Part shown: in pieces, positions 1 through 8,495 of the stretch | Layout: each line of letters opens with the position of its first letter | Numbering within the stretch: the first letter of the stretch is position 1 | NCBI RefSeq assembly: GCF_013449375.1 | Contig: NZ_JACDRR010000007.1 | Coordinates: 244,827 to 308,826, forward strand | Direction of reading: 5' to 3' | DNA length: 64,000 nt | From: Pectobacterium sp. CFBP8739 | Lineage (GTDB): Bacteria; Pseudomonadota; Gammaproteobacteria; Enterobacterales; Enterobacteriaceae | Translations under genes and position numbers: made by a program | The notes under the pieces: model-generated | What the model was told of the DNA's origin: nothing | The model's input: only the letters and a program-made list of their open reading frames with translations | The model's database searches: none

Positions 1-537
1 TATCGTTACCGTATCGGTATAGGTGCCAGCGGCAACGTTGTTGCCGATACTGGTACGGATATAGACCGGCATCGTGCCGTCAGTGGAATTGAACAGACCT
101 AAGATGCCGAGAAAGGTTGTTTGGGTCCAGGTGTAGGTTGAACCGATGTTATAACGTGTCCCGCAGCCAGAATCCATACACAGGTTGTAAGGAACATAGT
201 CTGTGCTTGTTCCTCTGCGCATCCGCATGGTGATGCCGCTGGGGTTACTGTCACTCTGTATTGTCGCGATGATGGTATTGGTGCTGGCTAAACTCAATAA
301 ACTTCCCGTGCAGCGAAACCCACTTCCCGACGCCACGACCTGCGGCGTACCGTTAACGCCGACAACGGAAGAACCATAAGGCCCCAGCGTTGTGTTGCTG
401 GGGGGCGTAGTACAGGCGGCGTAGCTAAAGGGGGCGTAATACAGTGCCATCAATAAGAAAGCCAGACGAAGCCAGCGGGCGGATCGCCGATTGGCGGGGA
501 AGACGTGCTGGATTGTCGGTATCGTGGTCAGCATCAT
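1..537 (-). CDS. Spore coat U domain protein, probable tip subunit/adhesin of the Csu-like pilus (3' end beyond the window)
   Basis: The frame is open from an ATG at 537 to the window edge (179 codons, no stop), so the C-terminus is missing. The start begins Met-Met; a long basic N-terminus precedes a hydrophobic segment (about residues 28-40, ending SYAACTTPP), consistent with a signal peptide. The rest is rich in Thr, Ser, Gly and Asn, with paired cysteines and the pattern PVYIRTSIG...AGTYTDTVTI that ends spore-coat-U (SCPU) domains. It starts 9 bases after the usher stop and is the last gene in operon order, the place of the tip adhesin CsuE in Acinetobacter. The tip role is inferred from that position; the SCPU family call is firm. 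Confidence 0.8.
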   Translation of the reverse strand, partial: MMLTTIPTIQHVFPANRRSARWLRLAFLLMALYYAPFSYAACTTPPSNTTLGPYGSSVVGVNGTPQVVASGSGFRCTGSLLSLASTNTIIATIQSDSNPSGITMRMRRGTSTDYVPYNLCMDSGCGTRYNIGSTYTWTQTTFLGILGLFNSTDGTMPVYIRTSIGNNVAAGTYTDTVTI

Positions 538-546
538 GTTATCCTT

Positions 547-2907
547 TTAGTCAGTCATCTGGCAGGTGAGTGGGCCGATGGTTGCCATCATGGTCTGTGA
601 TTCCGGCAGTGAGAATTCCACTCGGCAAAGCCGTCCATCTTCTTGTTTAAAACGTAAGCGATTAACGGTGCCCAGATTGGCGAAGTAGGCCAGACCATCG
701 TAGCCGCTGATAGTGGTATCACCGCTGATTTCGTTGGTTATCCAAGTGCCGAGGGTGAGTGGATTGCCCTCCGTATTGAGCAGCCTGATGTTGGCGGATC
801 GCACGGCATGAACGGGGAATTTCACGATGGTGCCGCTGCCTTCTTTGACTGATACGCGGGATTCCACCTGGGGTGTGGTGACGTTGGCTGGCAACTGTAA
901 CGTATCGATTTCCAGTTTCGCGGGGTAGTTGGATACAACCCAGGGTACGAGCAAGTGGCCGCGTTTGTTGGTTTTCCCTACCAGTTGGTTTTCATATTTT
1001 ACCGGGACGTCGGGGTATCCTTCAGTATCGACCACAATAAAGGCGTCGTTGATGCGGTTGCTGGGGAAAAGCCCCCCGTTCATGTAGATCAGCGAGCCGC
1101 TCAGTTCCCCCCACTGCGTGGTATCGCCTTCGTTGCCATAGGTTCCGCCAGCCATCGTGGCATAAGGGCCGCGCCAGTTCAGCGAGCCTTGGTGATACGG
1201 GGTTCTTCCTGCACCATACGCGGTATTCCAGCCAAATCCACCTTCTGTCGGCGCGGTGCGGTTCACCCCTACGCGCGGTGAATAATCGCCATTGCTTTCG
1301 CGCTGAACGCCGGCATTGATGCTGCCGTTTCTACCAAAAGGCATCACGAACTGGAGCTGGGCGCTGTAGCCGTTTTCTCCCAGTGCTTTGTTAAAGGCGA
1401 GGTAAATGGAGCTGCCTTGCCAGACCTGACGGCTGAAAGAGAGATTCAGTAGACGGGTTCGGGTTGAATCGTATGCGCGGATATCGAAATAACCCACGCC
1501 GAATGAGCCATTGCCTTCACCAAACAGTTGGCTGCTGAGCGTCGCCTGATAGCTTTCCCGACTGAGACGGCCTTCCGTGAGCACGGCGGTCAAATCGCGG
1601 TACGTTTCACTACGTTTAGTGTGTTGAACACTTAGGCCAAATGCAGAGCTGTAGTAAGAATAGCCCGTGGTGTATTGGTGTCCGGTGGCTTCCTTTTCGC
1701 TCTGACTGTAGGAGGAACTCAGCGTGCCCCAGCGGCCGACGGTAAAATCCACCCCTGCACCGAGCAGATACAGATCCTGTATGGCTTCACCATGTGCCGA
1801 TACCGTCAGTTTATTGGTCAATCCGTAGCGATAGATGCCGCTGACAGCAGGGTCGTCAGTGTAGGAATTATTCTGTACGCCGTAGTCCTGACGCAGAACG
1901 CCAACGGACAGATCGAAATCACTCAATCCCTCTCTCAGCAAGGCGTTGGAGACGTAAAAAGGAATCGTGGTGGAAATTTGTCGCCCCTGCGCGTCCGTGG
2001 TGATGACTGTCGCTTCCCCCGCGCCGTTCAGGTAAGGCGTATTGGTAAGGGTGAACGGGCCTGCGTTTAGGCTGGTACTGTTGGCTTTATAACCGTTGAT
2101 GAACAGATCAAGTGTACTGGGTACGGCGGCTGTACCCGTATATTGCAGCATCGGATAGGTCACGATATCTGGGCGAAGGCCGAAGTTGCGGGCGATACGC
2201 AGGCCGCCCATACGCACCGAGTTGCTCCACGTCAGGGAATTGCTAATAAGGTCGCCAACCTGATAGGTGATCATGCGTTCGTTATCGTTATAGCGCCAAT
2301 AGGTATCGAAACGCTGATAACCCTCTTGCTGCGAAGTGCTGTTGCCCGAAGTGAAATAGTAGAGCCCCGTATTGGATAAGGTTCCGTAGGAACTGAAAAA
2401 GCGCTGCTCCATCCAACTACTGAGAGAATCCGAACTGCTGCGGGGCGAGGTGTAATAAAGGTTATAGTTGAAGAGCAAGCCGGGGCTACTGCGGGCGGGG
2501 ACACGAGCCGGATCCTGTCCTCCACCGTCAACGGATTGTTCGGGTAGCCAGTGCATTGGCACGGTGAGTTTTAGCTGTTGTATGGTCTGATCGTAATCGA
2601 CAGTCACATCAGACAGTATGCTGATATTAATCTGTCCTACACTTTGCTCCGACAGACGAATGTGGTTCTGACGCAGTGTTGCCGCTTCCACATAATAGCT
2701 TCCGTCACGATATGTAATAGGCACAACTTGATTATCGCTCTGCCCGTTAACGGAAATCGTCAAATAATACACAGCGTCGCTGAGCGAAGGCATAGCGCTG
2801 GGGGGGGCAGGAAGATCGGTATATTCTTCCGCGAGAATCGTCGCAGAATAAAACAGCGCAAACGGCGCGTAGATGAGCAGGGGAAAAGCACCTGATTTAC
2901 ACTTCAT
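547..2907 (-). CDS. Outer-membrane usher of an archaic (Csu-like) chaperone-usher pilus
   Basis: About 786 residues, the usual size for FimD/PapC-type ushers. I place the start at the ATG at 2907 because a GAGG motif lies about 7 bases upstream and the product then opens directly with a signal peptide (MKCKSGAF...ATILAEE); an upstream ATG at 2943 would only add 12 residues. After an N-terminal domain come many alternating Tyr/Ser/Gly strands typical of the 24-strand barrel, with the plug region in the middle (around VPSTLDLFINGYKANS), and a C-terminal domain with few cysteines. It would form the outer-membrane pore through which chaperone-bound subunits polymerise. It sits between the chaperone gene and the tip subunit gene. 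Confidence 0.93.
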   Translation of the reverse strand: MKCKSGAFPLLIYAPFALFYSATILAEEYTDLPAPPSAMPSLSDAVYYLTISVNGQSDNQVVPITYRDGSYYVEAATLRQNHIRLSEQSVGQINISILSDVTVDYDQTIQQLKLTVPMHWLPEQSVDGGGQDPARVPARSSPGLLFNYNLYYTSPRSSSDSLSSWMEQRFFSSYGTLSNTGLYYFTSGNSTSQQEGYQRFDTYWRYNDNERMITYQVGDLISNSLTWSNSVRMGGLRIARNFGLRPDIVTYPMLQYTGTAAVPSTLDLFINGYKANSTSLNAGPFTLTNTPYLNGAGEATVITTDAQGRQISTTIPFYVSNALLREGLSDFDLSVGVLRQDYGVQNNSYTDDPAVSGIYRYGLTNKLTVSAHGEAIQDLYLLGAGVDFTVGRWGTLSSSYSQSEKEATGHQYTTGYSYYSSAFGLSVQHTKRSETYRDLTAVLTEGRLSRESYQATLSSQLFGEGNGSFGVGYFDIRAYDSTRTRLLNLSFSRQVWQGSSIYLAFNKALGENGYSAQLQFVMPFGRNGSINAGVQRESNGDYSPRVGVNRTAPTEGGFGWNTAYGAGRTPYHQGSLNWRGPYATMAGGTYGNEGDTTQWGELSGSLIYMNGGLFPSNRINDAFIVVDTEGYPDVPVKYENQLVGKTNKRGHLLVPWVVSNYPAKLEIDTLQLPANVTTPQVESRVSVKEGSGTIVKFPVHAVRSANIRLLNTEGNPLTLGTWITNEISGDTTISGYDGLAYFANLGTVNRLRFKQEDGRLCRVEFSLPESQTMMATIGPLTCQMTD

Positions 2908-2965
2908 GCCAGACCTCACCATGGCCGCACGGCCACTCGACACGACTCTGTCATCAACCCATCCA

Positions 2966-3751
2966 TCATTCGCGTTTAATGAGCATAGGATCGGTGATAT
3001 CGATCAAGCTGGTGAAGAGCTGCATTGCCGTGCTCGGTGTGGATACGCCCGCGGGCAACGGCCAACGCATCTCTTGTCCTGGTAGCACATAGCCTAAAAA
3101 GCCATCGGTTATCTTTATCCGGCTTCCTTTTCCGCTTTGGTCAACTGACCAATAGACGTTACTCAGGCGGGCGTGCACTACGCCACGGTTGCGGACATAC
3201 AGATAGTTTTTTCCTCCAACCGCGCTGACTCGCCAACTAAGCACGGGGAGTGTAGGTTTGGTGTTGGCACGCCCTTTCTCTGGACGACTATGCGTCCAGA
3301 TGCCTTCACCATCGAGAAACAGAGGCAGCAGATAGCGCATTTGGAATTGCAATCCCATCTGCGGGGCATTTTCTTGATAGGGGGCGGAAATCTCATCAAC
3401 GATGATGCGATAAGCCTGTTCGGTATTCGCGGGAGTCGAGTTGACGCGAATCAGGCGTACCATATTGCGCTTACCTGGCTCCAGCGTCATAAACGGCGGT
3501 GTCGCAATTACATTGTTTTGTTCTGCATAACGATCCTGAAAGTCTATTTGCTTCCAGGACATGATGCGGATTTGCAAACCGACGGGCGCATTGCCTTTGT
3601 TTTCCAACCACAGCGCTGAGCTGTTCTCATCAGCTTCAATCACCTGATAAATCGGCCATACGAGAATAGAACTGGCGGCAAAGCAAAATGTGCTGAAACT
3701 GCTTAATAAAAAAGCCATTGCCCGAATAAGAAACGTCATTTTTCTCTTCAT
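2966..3751 (-). CDS. Periplasmic pilus assembly chaperone (PapD/CsuC family)
   Basis: 261 residues with an N-terminal signal peptide (MKRKMTFLIRAMAFLLSSFS, cleavage near CFAASS). The first Ig-like domain carries the family pattern SSALWLENKG and, near residues 80-105, TPPFMTLEPGKRNMVRLIR, which corresponds to the conserved Arg/Lys region that anchors subunit C-termini. The second domain is shorter and ends ...ITDPMLIKRE. Its role is donor-strand complementation of the SCPU pilins and delivery to the usher encoded immediately downstream. The gene follows the second pilin by 23 bases, so all are probably co-transcribed. Confidence 0.93.
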   Translation of the reverse strand: MKRKMTFLIRAMAFLLSSFSTFCFAASSILVWPIYQVIEADENSSALWLENKGNAPVGLQIRIMSWKQIDFQDRYAEQNNVIATPPFMTLEPGKRNMVRLIRVNSTPANTEQAYRIIVDEISAPYQENAPQMGLQFQMRYLLPLFLDGEGIWTHSRPEKGRANTKPTLPVLSWRVSAVGGKNYLYVRNRGVVHARLSNVYWSVDQSGKGSRIKITDGFLGYVLPGQEMRWPLPAGVSTPSTAMQLFTSLIDITDPMLIKRE

Positions 3752-3774
3752 CTTGTGTTCACCCTGTTTTGTTT

Positions 3775-4311
3775 TTAATAAGTCAGGCTGACGGTCACGT
3801 TATCGGTATAAACCCCTGCGGGAGGCAAAGGTGAGCCGCCAAAGTAGCGGGCATAAACGGTGTAAGTCTGGGTTGTGGTGGGAAAGGAGACAATACTGAG
3901 CGCCAGACTTCCCGTACCCCACACTTGCGTGCGCGCAGCATCGCGGTAAAGCTGATAGGCCAACAGGCGCGTTCCCGCTGAATTTTTCAGATAACGCTGC
4001 GCACTGCTGCCGCCATTGGCGCCGTAATCCAGTTCAATGATGGCGCTTGTGCCGGGTGTGCATGTGGCAACAATCGAGCCACCGCCGCTGGTGCTAGCGA
4101 TATCCACGTTGTTTGCCGTGGCGCTGCGCGTTCCGAAGTCAAGTGTGCCCATGTTGGGCTGGCTATTTGCCGTGCTGGTACCAAAAACACAGCCTCTTTG
4201 TATCGTTGCCGTGACATCGAATGTGCTGCTCACGGTGAGCGCTATCGCCGCCGTGGGCATGATGGCGCCGGACAGCAGAAGTGACAAAACCCATGCCGAT
4301 GGAAAACGCAT
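3775..4311 (-). CDS. Spore coat U domain pilin (second subunit gene of the Csu-like operon)
   Basis: 178 residues: a signal peptide (MRFPSAWVLSLLLSGAIM, ending about TAAIALT), then one SCPU domain with the family signatures: a Cys early in the mature chain (QRGCVFGT), NMGTLDFG, a central Cys (VATCTPGT), YARYFGGSPLPPAGVYTDNVTVSLTY at the end (a run ending in aromatic Tyr, as in subunits whose last strand is held by the chaperone). It is a second, diverged copy of the pilin encoded upstream at 4509-5057, separated from it by about 200 bases containing a terminator-like hairpin. It is probably a minor pilin or adaptor, by analogy with csuA and csuB. Confidence 0.88.
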   Translation of the reverse strand: MRFPSAWVLSLLLSGAIMPTAAIALTVSSTFDVTATIQRGCVFGTSTANSQPNMGTLDFGTRSATANNVDIASTSGGGSIVATCTPGTSAIIELDYGANGGSSAQRYLKNSAGTRLLAYQLYRDAARTQVWGTGSLALSIVSFPTTTQTYTVYARYFGGSPLPPAGVYTDNVTVSLTY

Positions 4312-4474
4312 CGCAATACCAACGGTTACCGAGCCTGAATGGCGATGCGCAATACACCCAACGCAAGGGGGAAAGGCAAAGTGCAGTCAGTAAACGCGAT
4401 AACGCGTATAAGGCGTGATGACATAACGGCTCCTTTTCTGCGGATCAATTTCTTGTGAATCAATGACCCTGAAA

Positions 4475-4500
4475 AGGCTGGCATGTGAGCATACCAGCCT
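4475..4500 (-). terminator. Intra-operon terminator/attenuator between the two pilin genes
   Basis: An 11-bp stem with one wobble pair (arms 4475-4485 and 4490-4500) and a 4-base loop, read on the minus strand and followed by TTTTC. It begins 8 bases after the stop of the first pilin gene. The T tract is short, so partial read-through is likely, which would give more of the first pilin than of the downstream assembly genes. Confidence 0.65.
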
Positions 4501-4508
4501 GTAAAAGA

Positions 4509-5057
4509 TTACCATTCGATAGTGGCAGTGACGGTGTCGGTATAAGACCCGGCAGTGGGCGCTAGAACGGTTTGGTCTGCTGGTAAAATACGTGCATAAA
4601 TTGGAACCAACTGCGGATTGCCCGTTGCCACAATGGCAATACCTGTGGTGCTACTCAGCGGTATTTCAGCGGTGTGGGTTGAATCGCTATATAAACGGTA
4701 GGAAACATAATCGGTTCCTGAACCCGGAGCTAGTCTGCGTAGGGAGGTGGATGCGTTTGCTCCTGCCCCTATTTTTAATGCCACGGGGGTGCCGACAGGG
4801 CAACTGACCGTAATGCCGTTGCCGCCGGTACTGGTTACCTGGGCATCAATGACGTTATTCAAATCGGCATGAGAGCCGAAGTTTATTGTTCCCCATGTGC
4901 TGCCTGCGCCGGCCCCGTTGTCGACTGTGCAGGCGGCGGTAATCGTTAAAGATACAGGAATTTGGCCGTTAATCGTCACGCTGCTGGCGGTGGGAGATAG
5001 GCCAAATGTGGTGAGTAGTGTCGCCAGAATAGGTAATGTTATTCGCTTAGAATTCAT
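4509..5057 (-). CDS. Spore coat U domain pilin, probable major subunit (CsuA/B-like)
   Basis: 182 residues and first in operon order. It opens with a signal peptide (MNSKRITLPILATLLTTFGL, cleavage near TASSVT). The mature chain shows the SCPU landmarks: ITAACTVDNGAG with the first Cys, WGTINFG, VSCPVGTPVALKIGAGAN with the second Cys, and the C-terminal VPIYARILPADQ...GSYTDTVTATIEW. Being first, with a terminator directly after it, fits the major shaft subunit, as for CsuA/B. About 25-30% of its residues are Ser, Thr or Ala, usual for these fibres. Confidence 0.88.
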   Translation of the reverse strand: MNSKRITLPILATLLTTFGLSPTASSVTINGQIPVSLTITAACTVDNGAGAGSTWGTINFGSHADLNNVIDAQVTSTGGNGITVSCPVGTPVALKIGAGANASTSLRRLAPGSGTDYVSYRLYSDSTHTAEIPLSSTTGIAIVATGNPQLVPIYARILPADQTVLAPTAGSYTDTVTATIEW

Positions 5058-5099
5058 AACGATTCCTTTATATGTCTCTCACTTATTTTCATTGAACGT

Positions 5100-5136
5100 G
5101 TTCTTACGAAAGAACGTGCTTTCACGAAAGTGAAAG
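5100..5136 (-). promoter_or_regulatory. Two tandem hairpins in the leader of the pilus operon
   Basis: Stem 1 pairs GTTCTT (5100-5105) with AAGAAC (5110-5115) over a 4-base loop; stem 2 pairs CTTTCAC (5119-5125) with GTGAAAG (5130-5136) over GAAA. Both repeat the same short core (ACGAAAG / ACGAAAG on the plus strand). They lie 43-79 bases upstream of the first pilin ATG, probably in its untranslated leader. A role in mRNA stability or regulator binding is inference. Confidence 0.5.
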
Positions 5137-6033
5137 TACAGTGCTGTCCATAAAGACTGGCGTTCATAAGTGACTATTACAAAAAAAATCATAACGAACC
5201 GTTTTAATCAGTACGGTATTTATGTCGCGTTGTGTCATGTGGCGTAGCTAGGCGGTGCGGAAAATGCAGAGGAAGTCTTCTTCTGCCTGAAGGCCTAGTC
5301 CACTGACACAAAATATCGTATGGCTAAAACAAATATCGTTACTATTTTCAGTGTTTTCCGGATGGTGAAAAATAAAGCTATAAAGAAATAGTTATTACGG
5401 ATTTTTCTTCCATGGTGTGAATAATGGCAGGCATATAAAATAACAGAGAGGTTCTTCGCACTTTTTCCTGAATTGCTCATTCGTCCATAAAATAGAAGAA
5501 TAACCTATTCTTATTATATGACGTTATATTCTGTTTTATTACCTTATTTATATAAAGCGAATACTAAAGAAACGCTATTTAATATAAAGATAGAAGTAGA
5601 GTGATTGTTTAACAATATCGCAAGATTGATATGTTTTTAAAATAGTTTAAAAAATTGATATTTGTTAATTTGTTGGATTTTTATTCTGACTTTTGTTGTT
5701 TTATTGTGCTACATATCTTGTTTTTTCATTAAATTGTCATTGATTATAATAACAATTTTAATTGTGTGGTTATGTGCTGAGAGGATAACAGGTTGAAACG
5801 TGGTCACATTTTCGGCTGATTCCAGTCTGTTATCTGTGGGATGAAGCGGTGAGGATGACGTTTTCTACCAAAACCTGATCTCAGACGAGTTTACATAGCG
5901 AGAAACTCAGGTAACCTACAGCAAACCTGATATGGCTTACGTGGCGAGCATGCCCGAATTGCAGGAAAGCCAATCCTCATACCGGCAGGGTTATGAGGAT
6001 ATACCATATATTTCATTAACATAGCGGTGTAAT
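5137..6033. other. AT-rich intergenic region between the pilus operon and sixA, no gene seen
   Basis: About 900 bases. The stretch 5480-5790 is strikingly A+T rich with long T and A runs, unlike the flanking genes, and looks like a typical silencer (H-NS) target and promoter region. Between 5870 and 6000 there are short inverted repeats (ACCTGA 5873-5878 with TCAGGT 5908-5913; GAGTTT with AAACTC inside it). The only open frame of note, 5295-5480 on the minus strand (61 codons), lacks a good ribosome binding site and I do not support it. In E. coli the fadIJ genes precede sixA; I see no trace of them here. Confidence 0.6.
5973..6000 (+). other. Hairpin upstream of sixA
   Basis: ATCCTCATA (5973-5981) pairs perfectly with TATGAGGAT (5992-6000) across a 10-base loop, ending 33 bases before the sixA start. 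No T tract follows on either strand, so it is more likely a leader structure or operator than a terminator. Confidence 0.45.
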
Positions 6034-6516
6034 ATGCAAGTGTTGATAATGCGTCATGGTGATGCGGTACTTGATGCAGCGAGTGATGCCGTTCGGCCAT
6101 TGAGCGACAGTGGTCGTGATGAGTCTCGCCAGATGGCATGTTGGCTGAACGAGCAAAATATCGATATTGAGCGCGTTTTGGTAAGCCCTTATTTACGCGC
6201 CCAGCAAACGCTCGACGTGGTGAAGAATATGCTGCCGCTGCCGGAAGAAGCGGATTGCTTGAATGAATTGACGCCCGGTGGTGATGCCCAGCTTGTTGGT
6301 TATTATCTGCAAACGCTGGCGAGAGAAGGCGTTGGAGCGGTTCTGGTGGTTTCGCATTTGCCGCTGGTGGGGTATCTGGTTGCCGAATTATGCCAAAATG
6401 AAACGGCTCCGATGTTCGCCACGTCCGCTGTCGCCTGTGTGCAGGTGGAAGCGGAATCTGGCAATGGCGTGCTGCACTGGCAAGTCAGTCCGGCACAGCT
6501 GACCGCAAAACCCTAA
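6034..6516 (+). CDS. sixA: Phosphohistidine phosphatase SixA
   Basis: 160 residues, the family length. The histidine-phosphatase RHG motif is at residues 7-9 (LIMRHGDAVL; catalytic His8), with the partner Arg in SPYLRAQQTLD (about residues 51-61) and the second catalytic His in VVSHLPLVGYL (about 108). SixA removes phosphate from phosphohistidine proteins; in E. coli it acts on the nitrogen phosphotransferase carrier NPr and on ArcB. The upstream gap contains a hairpin, and a good terminator follows. In E. coli sixA follows fadJ, whereas here the upstream neighbour is a divergent pilus operon. Confidence 0.96.
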   Translation: MQVLIMRHGDAVLDAASDAVRPLSDSGRDESRQMACWLNEQNIDIERVLVSPYLRAQQTLDVVKNMLPLPEEADCLNELTPGGDAQLVGYYLQTLAREGVGAVLVVSHLPLVGYLVAELCQNETAPMFATSAVACVQVEAESGNGVLHWQVSPAQLTAKP

Positions 6517-6550
6517 TATGACTTAGCCCGAACGCCTGAATTCATAGGGT

Positions 6551-6590
6551 ACAAGGCGTGCAATGGGTTTACACGCCTTGTCGTTTGTTG
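6551..6590 (+). terminator. Terminator after sixA (may serve smrB too)
   Basis: ACAAGGCGTG (6551-6560) pairs perfectly with CACGCCTTGT (6572-6581), loop 11 bases, followed by CGTTTGTTG. It sits between the convergent genes sixA and smrB and could act on both. Confidence 0.75.
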
Positions 6591-6602
6591 ACGAAGGGCG
6601 TG

Positions 6603-7145
6603 TTACTCAAGCGAAGGCGCTTCCAGCGCCACCAATATCAGCAGCGCGGCATTCCCGCCAAATTCTTTCGGTGCCTGATGAAAAGCCAGCACGTCAGGGT
6701 GCTGCGCCAGCCAGAGCGGCGTTTGCTGTTTCAGTATATGTTTACCGTGTCCGTGCATCACGCAGGCGCAGTAAACGTGCTCCCGACGGCATGCCGCTAG
6801 CAGCGCGCCCAGTTCCTGCTTCGCCTGAAGCTGCGTCAGGCCGTGCAGATCCAAAAACAGCTCTGGAGAATAATCTCCTCGGCGGAGTTTTTTCAATTCA
6901 TAGTGGCTGGCACCGGGGCGGACGTAGCGCGTCGGGCCTTCTGCGTCCAACTGGGGCTGAAATTCATCCGAAAAATAAAAACTGGCATCAACCTGCTCCT
7001 GCAATACCCGCTTGGTGGGCAATTCGCCTGATTTTCTGCGCAGCGGTTTGTGGGTATAGGTATCCTGACGCAACTTTTTTGTGCCAGTGATTGACGTGCG
7101 AAAAAGCTGTAATTCGTCGTCATTCAGCGAATATTTATTACTCAT
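6603..7145 (-). CDS. smrB: Endonuclease SmrB, ribosome rescue factor
   Basis: 180 residues. The C-terminal half is an Smr domain: [15 protein letters not shown] at about residues 97-111 and the catalytic-loop motif [18 protein letters not shown] at about 128-146. The N-terminal third is basic and carries the ribosome-contacting region. In E. coli SmrB cleaves mRNA between collided ribosomes to start rescue. The gene is divergent from prmB, with only 171 bases between starts, and convergent with sixA, as in E. coli. Confidence 0.95.
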   Translation of the reverse strand: MSNKYSLNDDELQLFRTSITGTKKLRQDTYTHKPLRRKSGELPTKRVLQEQVDASFYFSDEFQPQLDAEGPTRYVRPGASHYELKKLRRGDYSPELFLDLHGLTQLQAKQELGALLAACRREHVYCACVMHGHGKHILKQQTPLWLAQHPDVLAFHQAPKEFGGNAALLILVALEAPSLE

Positions 7146-7316
7146 ATTTCATTCATCTTGCGTCAACATTCGATCAGTTTACCTTGTCTCCTCGCTGTCG
7201 CTAAATAAAAGTCTGTATCGGGGCACGTTCAGTCGGTTATATCTGCTGATTTGTCGCGGGCTTCATGGCAAACTAAGCGTCAATTTCCCGTTCAGAACTG
7301 TCTGCGGAGGACACCC

Positions 7317-8258
7317 TTGGACAAAATTTTCGTCGATGAGGCCGTCAGTGAACTTCATACCATTCAGGATATGTTGCGCTGGGCTGTCAGCCGGTTTAAC
7401 GCAGCCAACGTCTATTACGGTCACGGGACGGATAATCCCTGGGATGAAGCCATACAGTTGGTATTGCCAAGCCTGTATCTGCCGCTCGATATTCCTGAAG
7501 ATATGTACACGTCTCGTTTGATCACTAGCGAGCGGCAGCGCATTGTTGAACGCGTGATCCGCCGCGTCAATGAGCGTATTCCAGTGGCCTATCTGACCAA
7601 CAAGGCCTGGTTCTGCGGCTTGGAATTCTACGTTGACGAACGCGTGCTGGTGCCGCGTTCTCCTATCGGAGAGCTGATCAATAACTATTTTGATGAGCAA
7701 CTGCCAGCAGCGCCAAACCATATTTTGGATCTGTGTACGGGCAGCGGCTGTATTGCAATTGCCTGTGCGCAAGCCTTCCCCGAAGCGGAAGTTGACGCCG
7801 TGGATATCTCCGGCGATGCGCTGGCGGTAACCGAGCAGAATATTCAGCAGCACGGTCTGGAATACCGCGTGACGCCAATCCAGTCCGACCTGTTCCGCGA
7901 GTTACCGGCGATTCGCTATGACCTGATCGTGACCAATCCACCGTATGTGGATGAAGAAGATATGTCCGATCTGCCGCAGGAATTCCGCTTCGAGCCGGAA
8001 CTGGGGCTGGCAGCGGGCAACGACGGTCTGGATCTGGTGCGGCGCATTCTGGCCTGTGCGCCAGACTATCTTAGCGACCACGGCGTGCTGATTTGCGAAG
8101 TGGGCAACAGCATGGTGCATTTGATCGATCAATACCCGGAAATCCCGTTCACCTGGCTGGAGTTTGATAACGGCGGTGACGGCGTGTTTATGCTAACGCG
8201 ATCACAGCTGGTTGATTGCAAAGATCATTTTAGCGCTTACCGTGATTCGGATAGTTGA
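7317..8258 (+). CDS. prmB: 50S ribosomal protein L3 glutamine methyltransferase PrmB
   Basis: 313 residues from a TTG start at 7317. I chose TTG because GGAGG lies at 7306-7310, six bases upstream, and the product then begins [12 protein letters not shown], matching where E. coli PrmB begins; the earlier in-frame start at 7251 would add 22 unrelated residues. The SAM-binding motif is [15 protein letters not shown], and the N5-glutamine methyltransferase signature is [12 protein letters not shown]. It methylates a glutamine of ribosomal protein L3, helping 50S assembly. The rare start codon may hold its level down. Confidence 0.96.
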   Translation: MDKIFVDEAVSELHTIQDMLRWAVSRFNAANVYYGHGTDNPWDEAIQLVLPSLYLPLDIPEDMYTSRLITSERQRIVERVIRRVNERIPVAYLTNKAWFCGLEFYVDERVLVPRSPIGELINNYFDEQLPAAPNHILDLCTGSGCIAIACAQAFPEAEVDAVDISGDALAVTEQNIQQHGLEYRVTPIQSDLFRELPAIRYDLIVTNPPYVDEEDMSDLPQEFRFEPELGLAAGNDGLDLVRRILACAPDYLSDHGVLICEVGNSMVHLIDQYPEIPFTWLEFDNGGDGVFMLTRSQLVDCKDHFSAYRDSDS

Positions 8259-8280
8259 TAAGCCTATTTGCGAAGTGAGG

Positions 8281-8386
8281 GCGGGAGTAACGGAATAGAA
8301 GAGTAAAGCGTTTGCGCCAGGGATGGCGCAATCCGAGCTTACAGGATGTACTTGCAGCGTCTTTACGATCTATCCGTTACTACCGC
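8281..8386. repeat. Long imperfect palindromic intergenic repeat element
   Basis: The outer arms are 8281-8298 and 8370-8386 (left begins GCGGGAGTAACGG; the reverse complement of the right begins GCGGTAGTAACGG). Pairing continues inward (GAGTAAAGCG... with ...CGTCTTTACGAT). A perfect 8-bp hairpin, TTGCGCCA/TGGCGCAA (8312-8319 and 8324-8331), lies inside. The whole is about 106 bases, non-coding, between prmB and aroC, and has the build of ERIC-like or MITE-type dispersed repeats. It is not the classical ERIC sequence as I know it. Confidence 0.6.
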
Positions 8387-8439
8387 TTAACGACTTCTGT
8401 CAGCAGCCGTGATTAAACGGTCATAACGACACTCATTAC

Positions 8440-8465
8440 CCTTACCGCTTTACCTAGCGGTAAGG
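8440..8465 (+). promoter_or_regulatory. Hairpin just upstream of aroC
   Basis: CCTTACCGCT (8440-8449) pairs perfectly with AGCGGTAAGG (8456-8465), loop 6 bases, ending 30 bases before the aroC ATG and 19 bases before its AAGGAG site. No T tract follows, so it is a leader structure or operator-like palindrome rather than a normal terminator. Confidence 0.55.
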
Positions 8466-8495
8466 CAGAAACAGAACACATGCGAAGGAGTTGTG

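Noticed and set aside
5295-5480. 61-codon minus-strand frame in the AT-rich gap
   Set aside because: No proper ribosome binding site, AT-driven composition, no recognisable domain.
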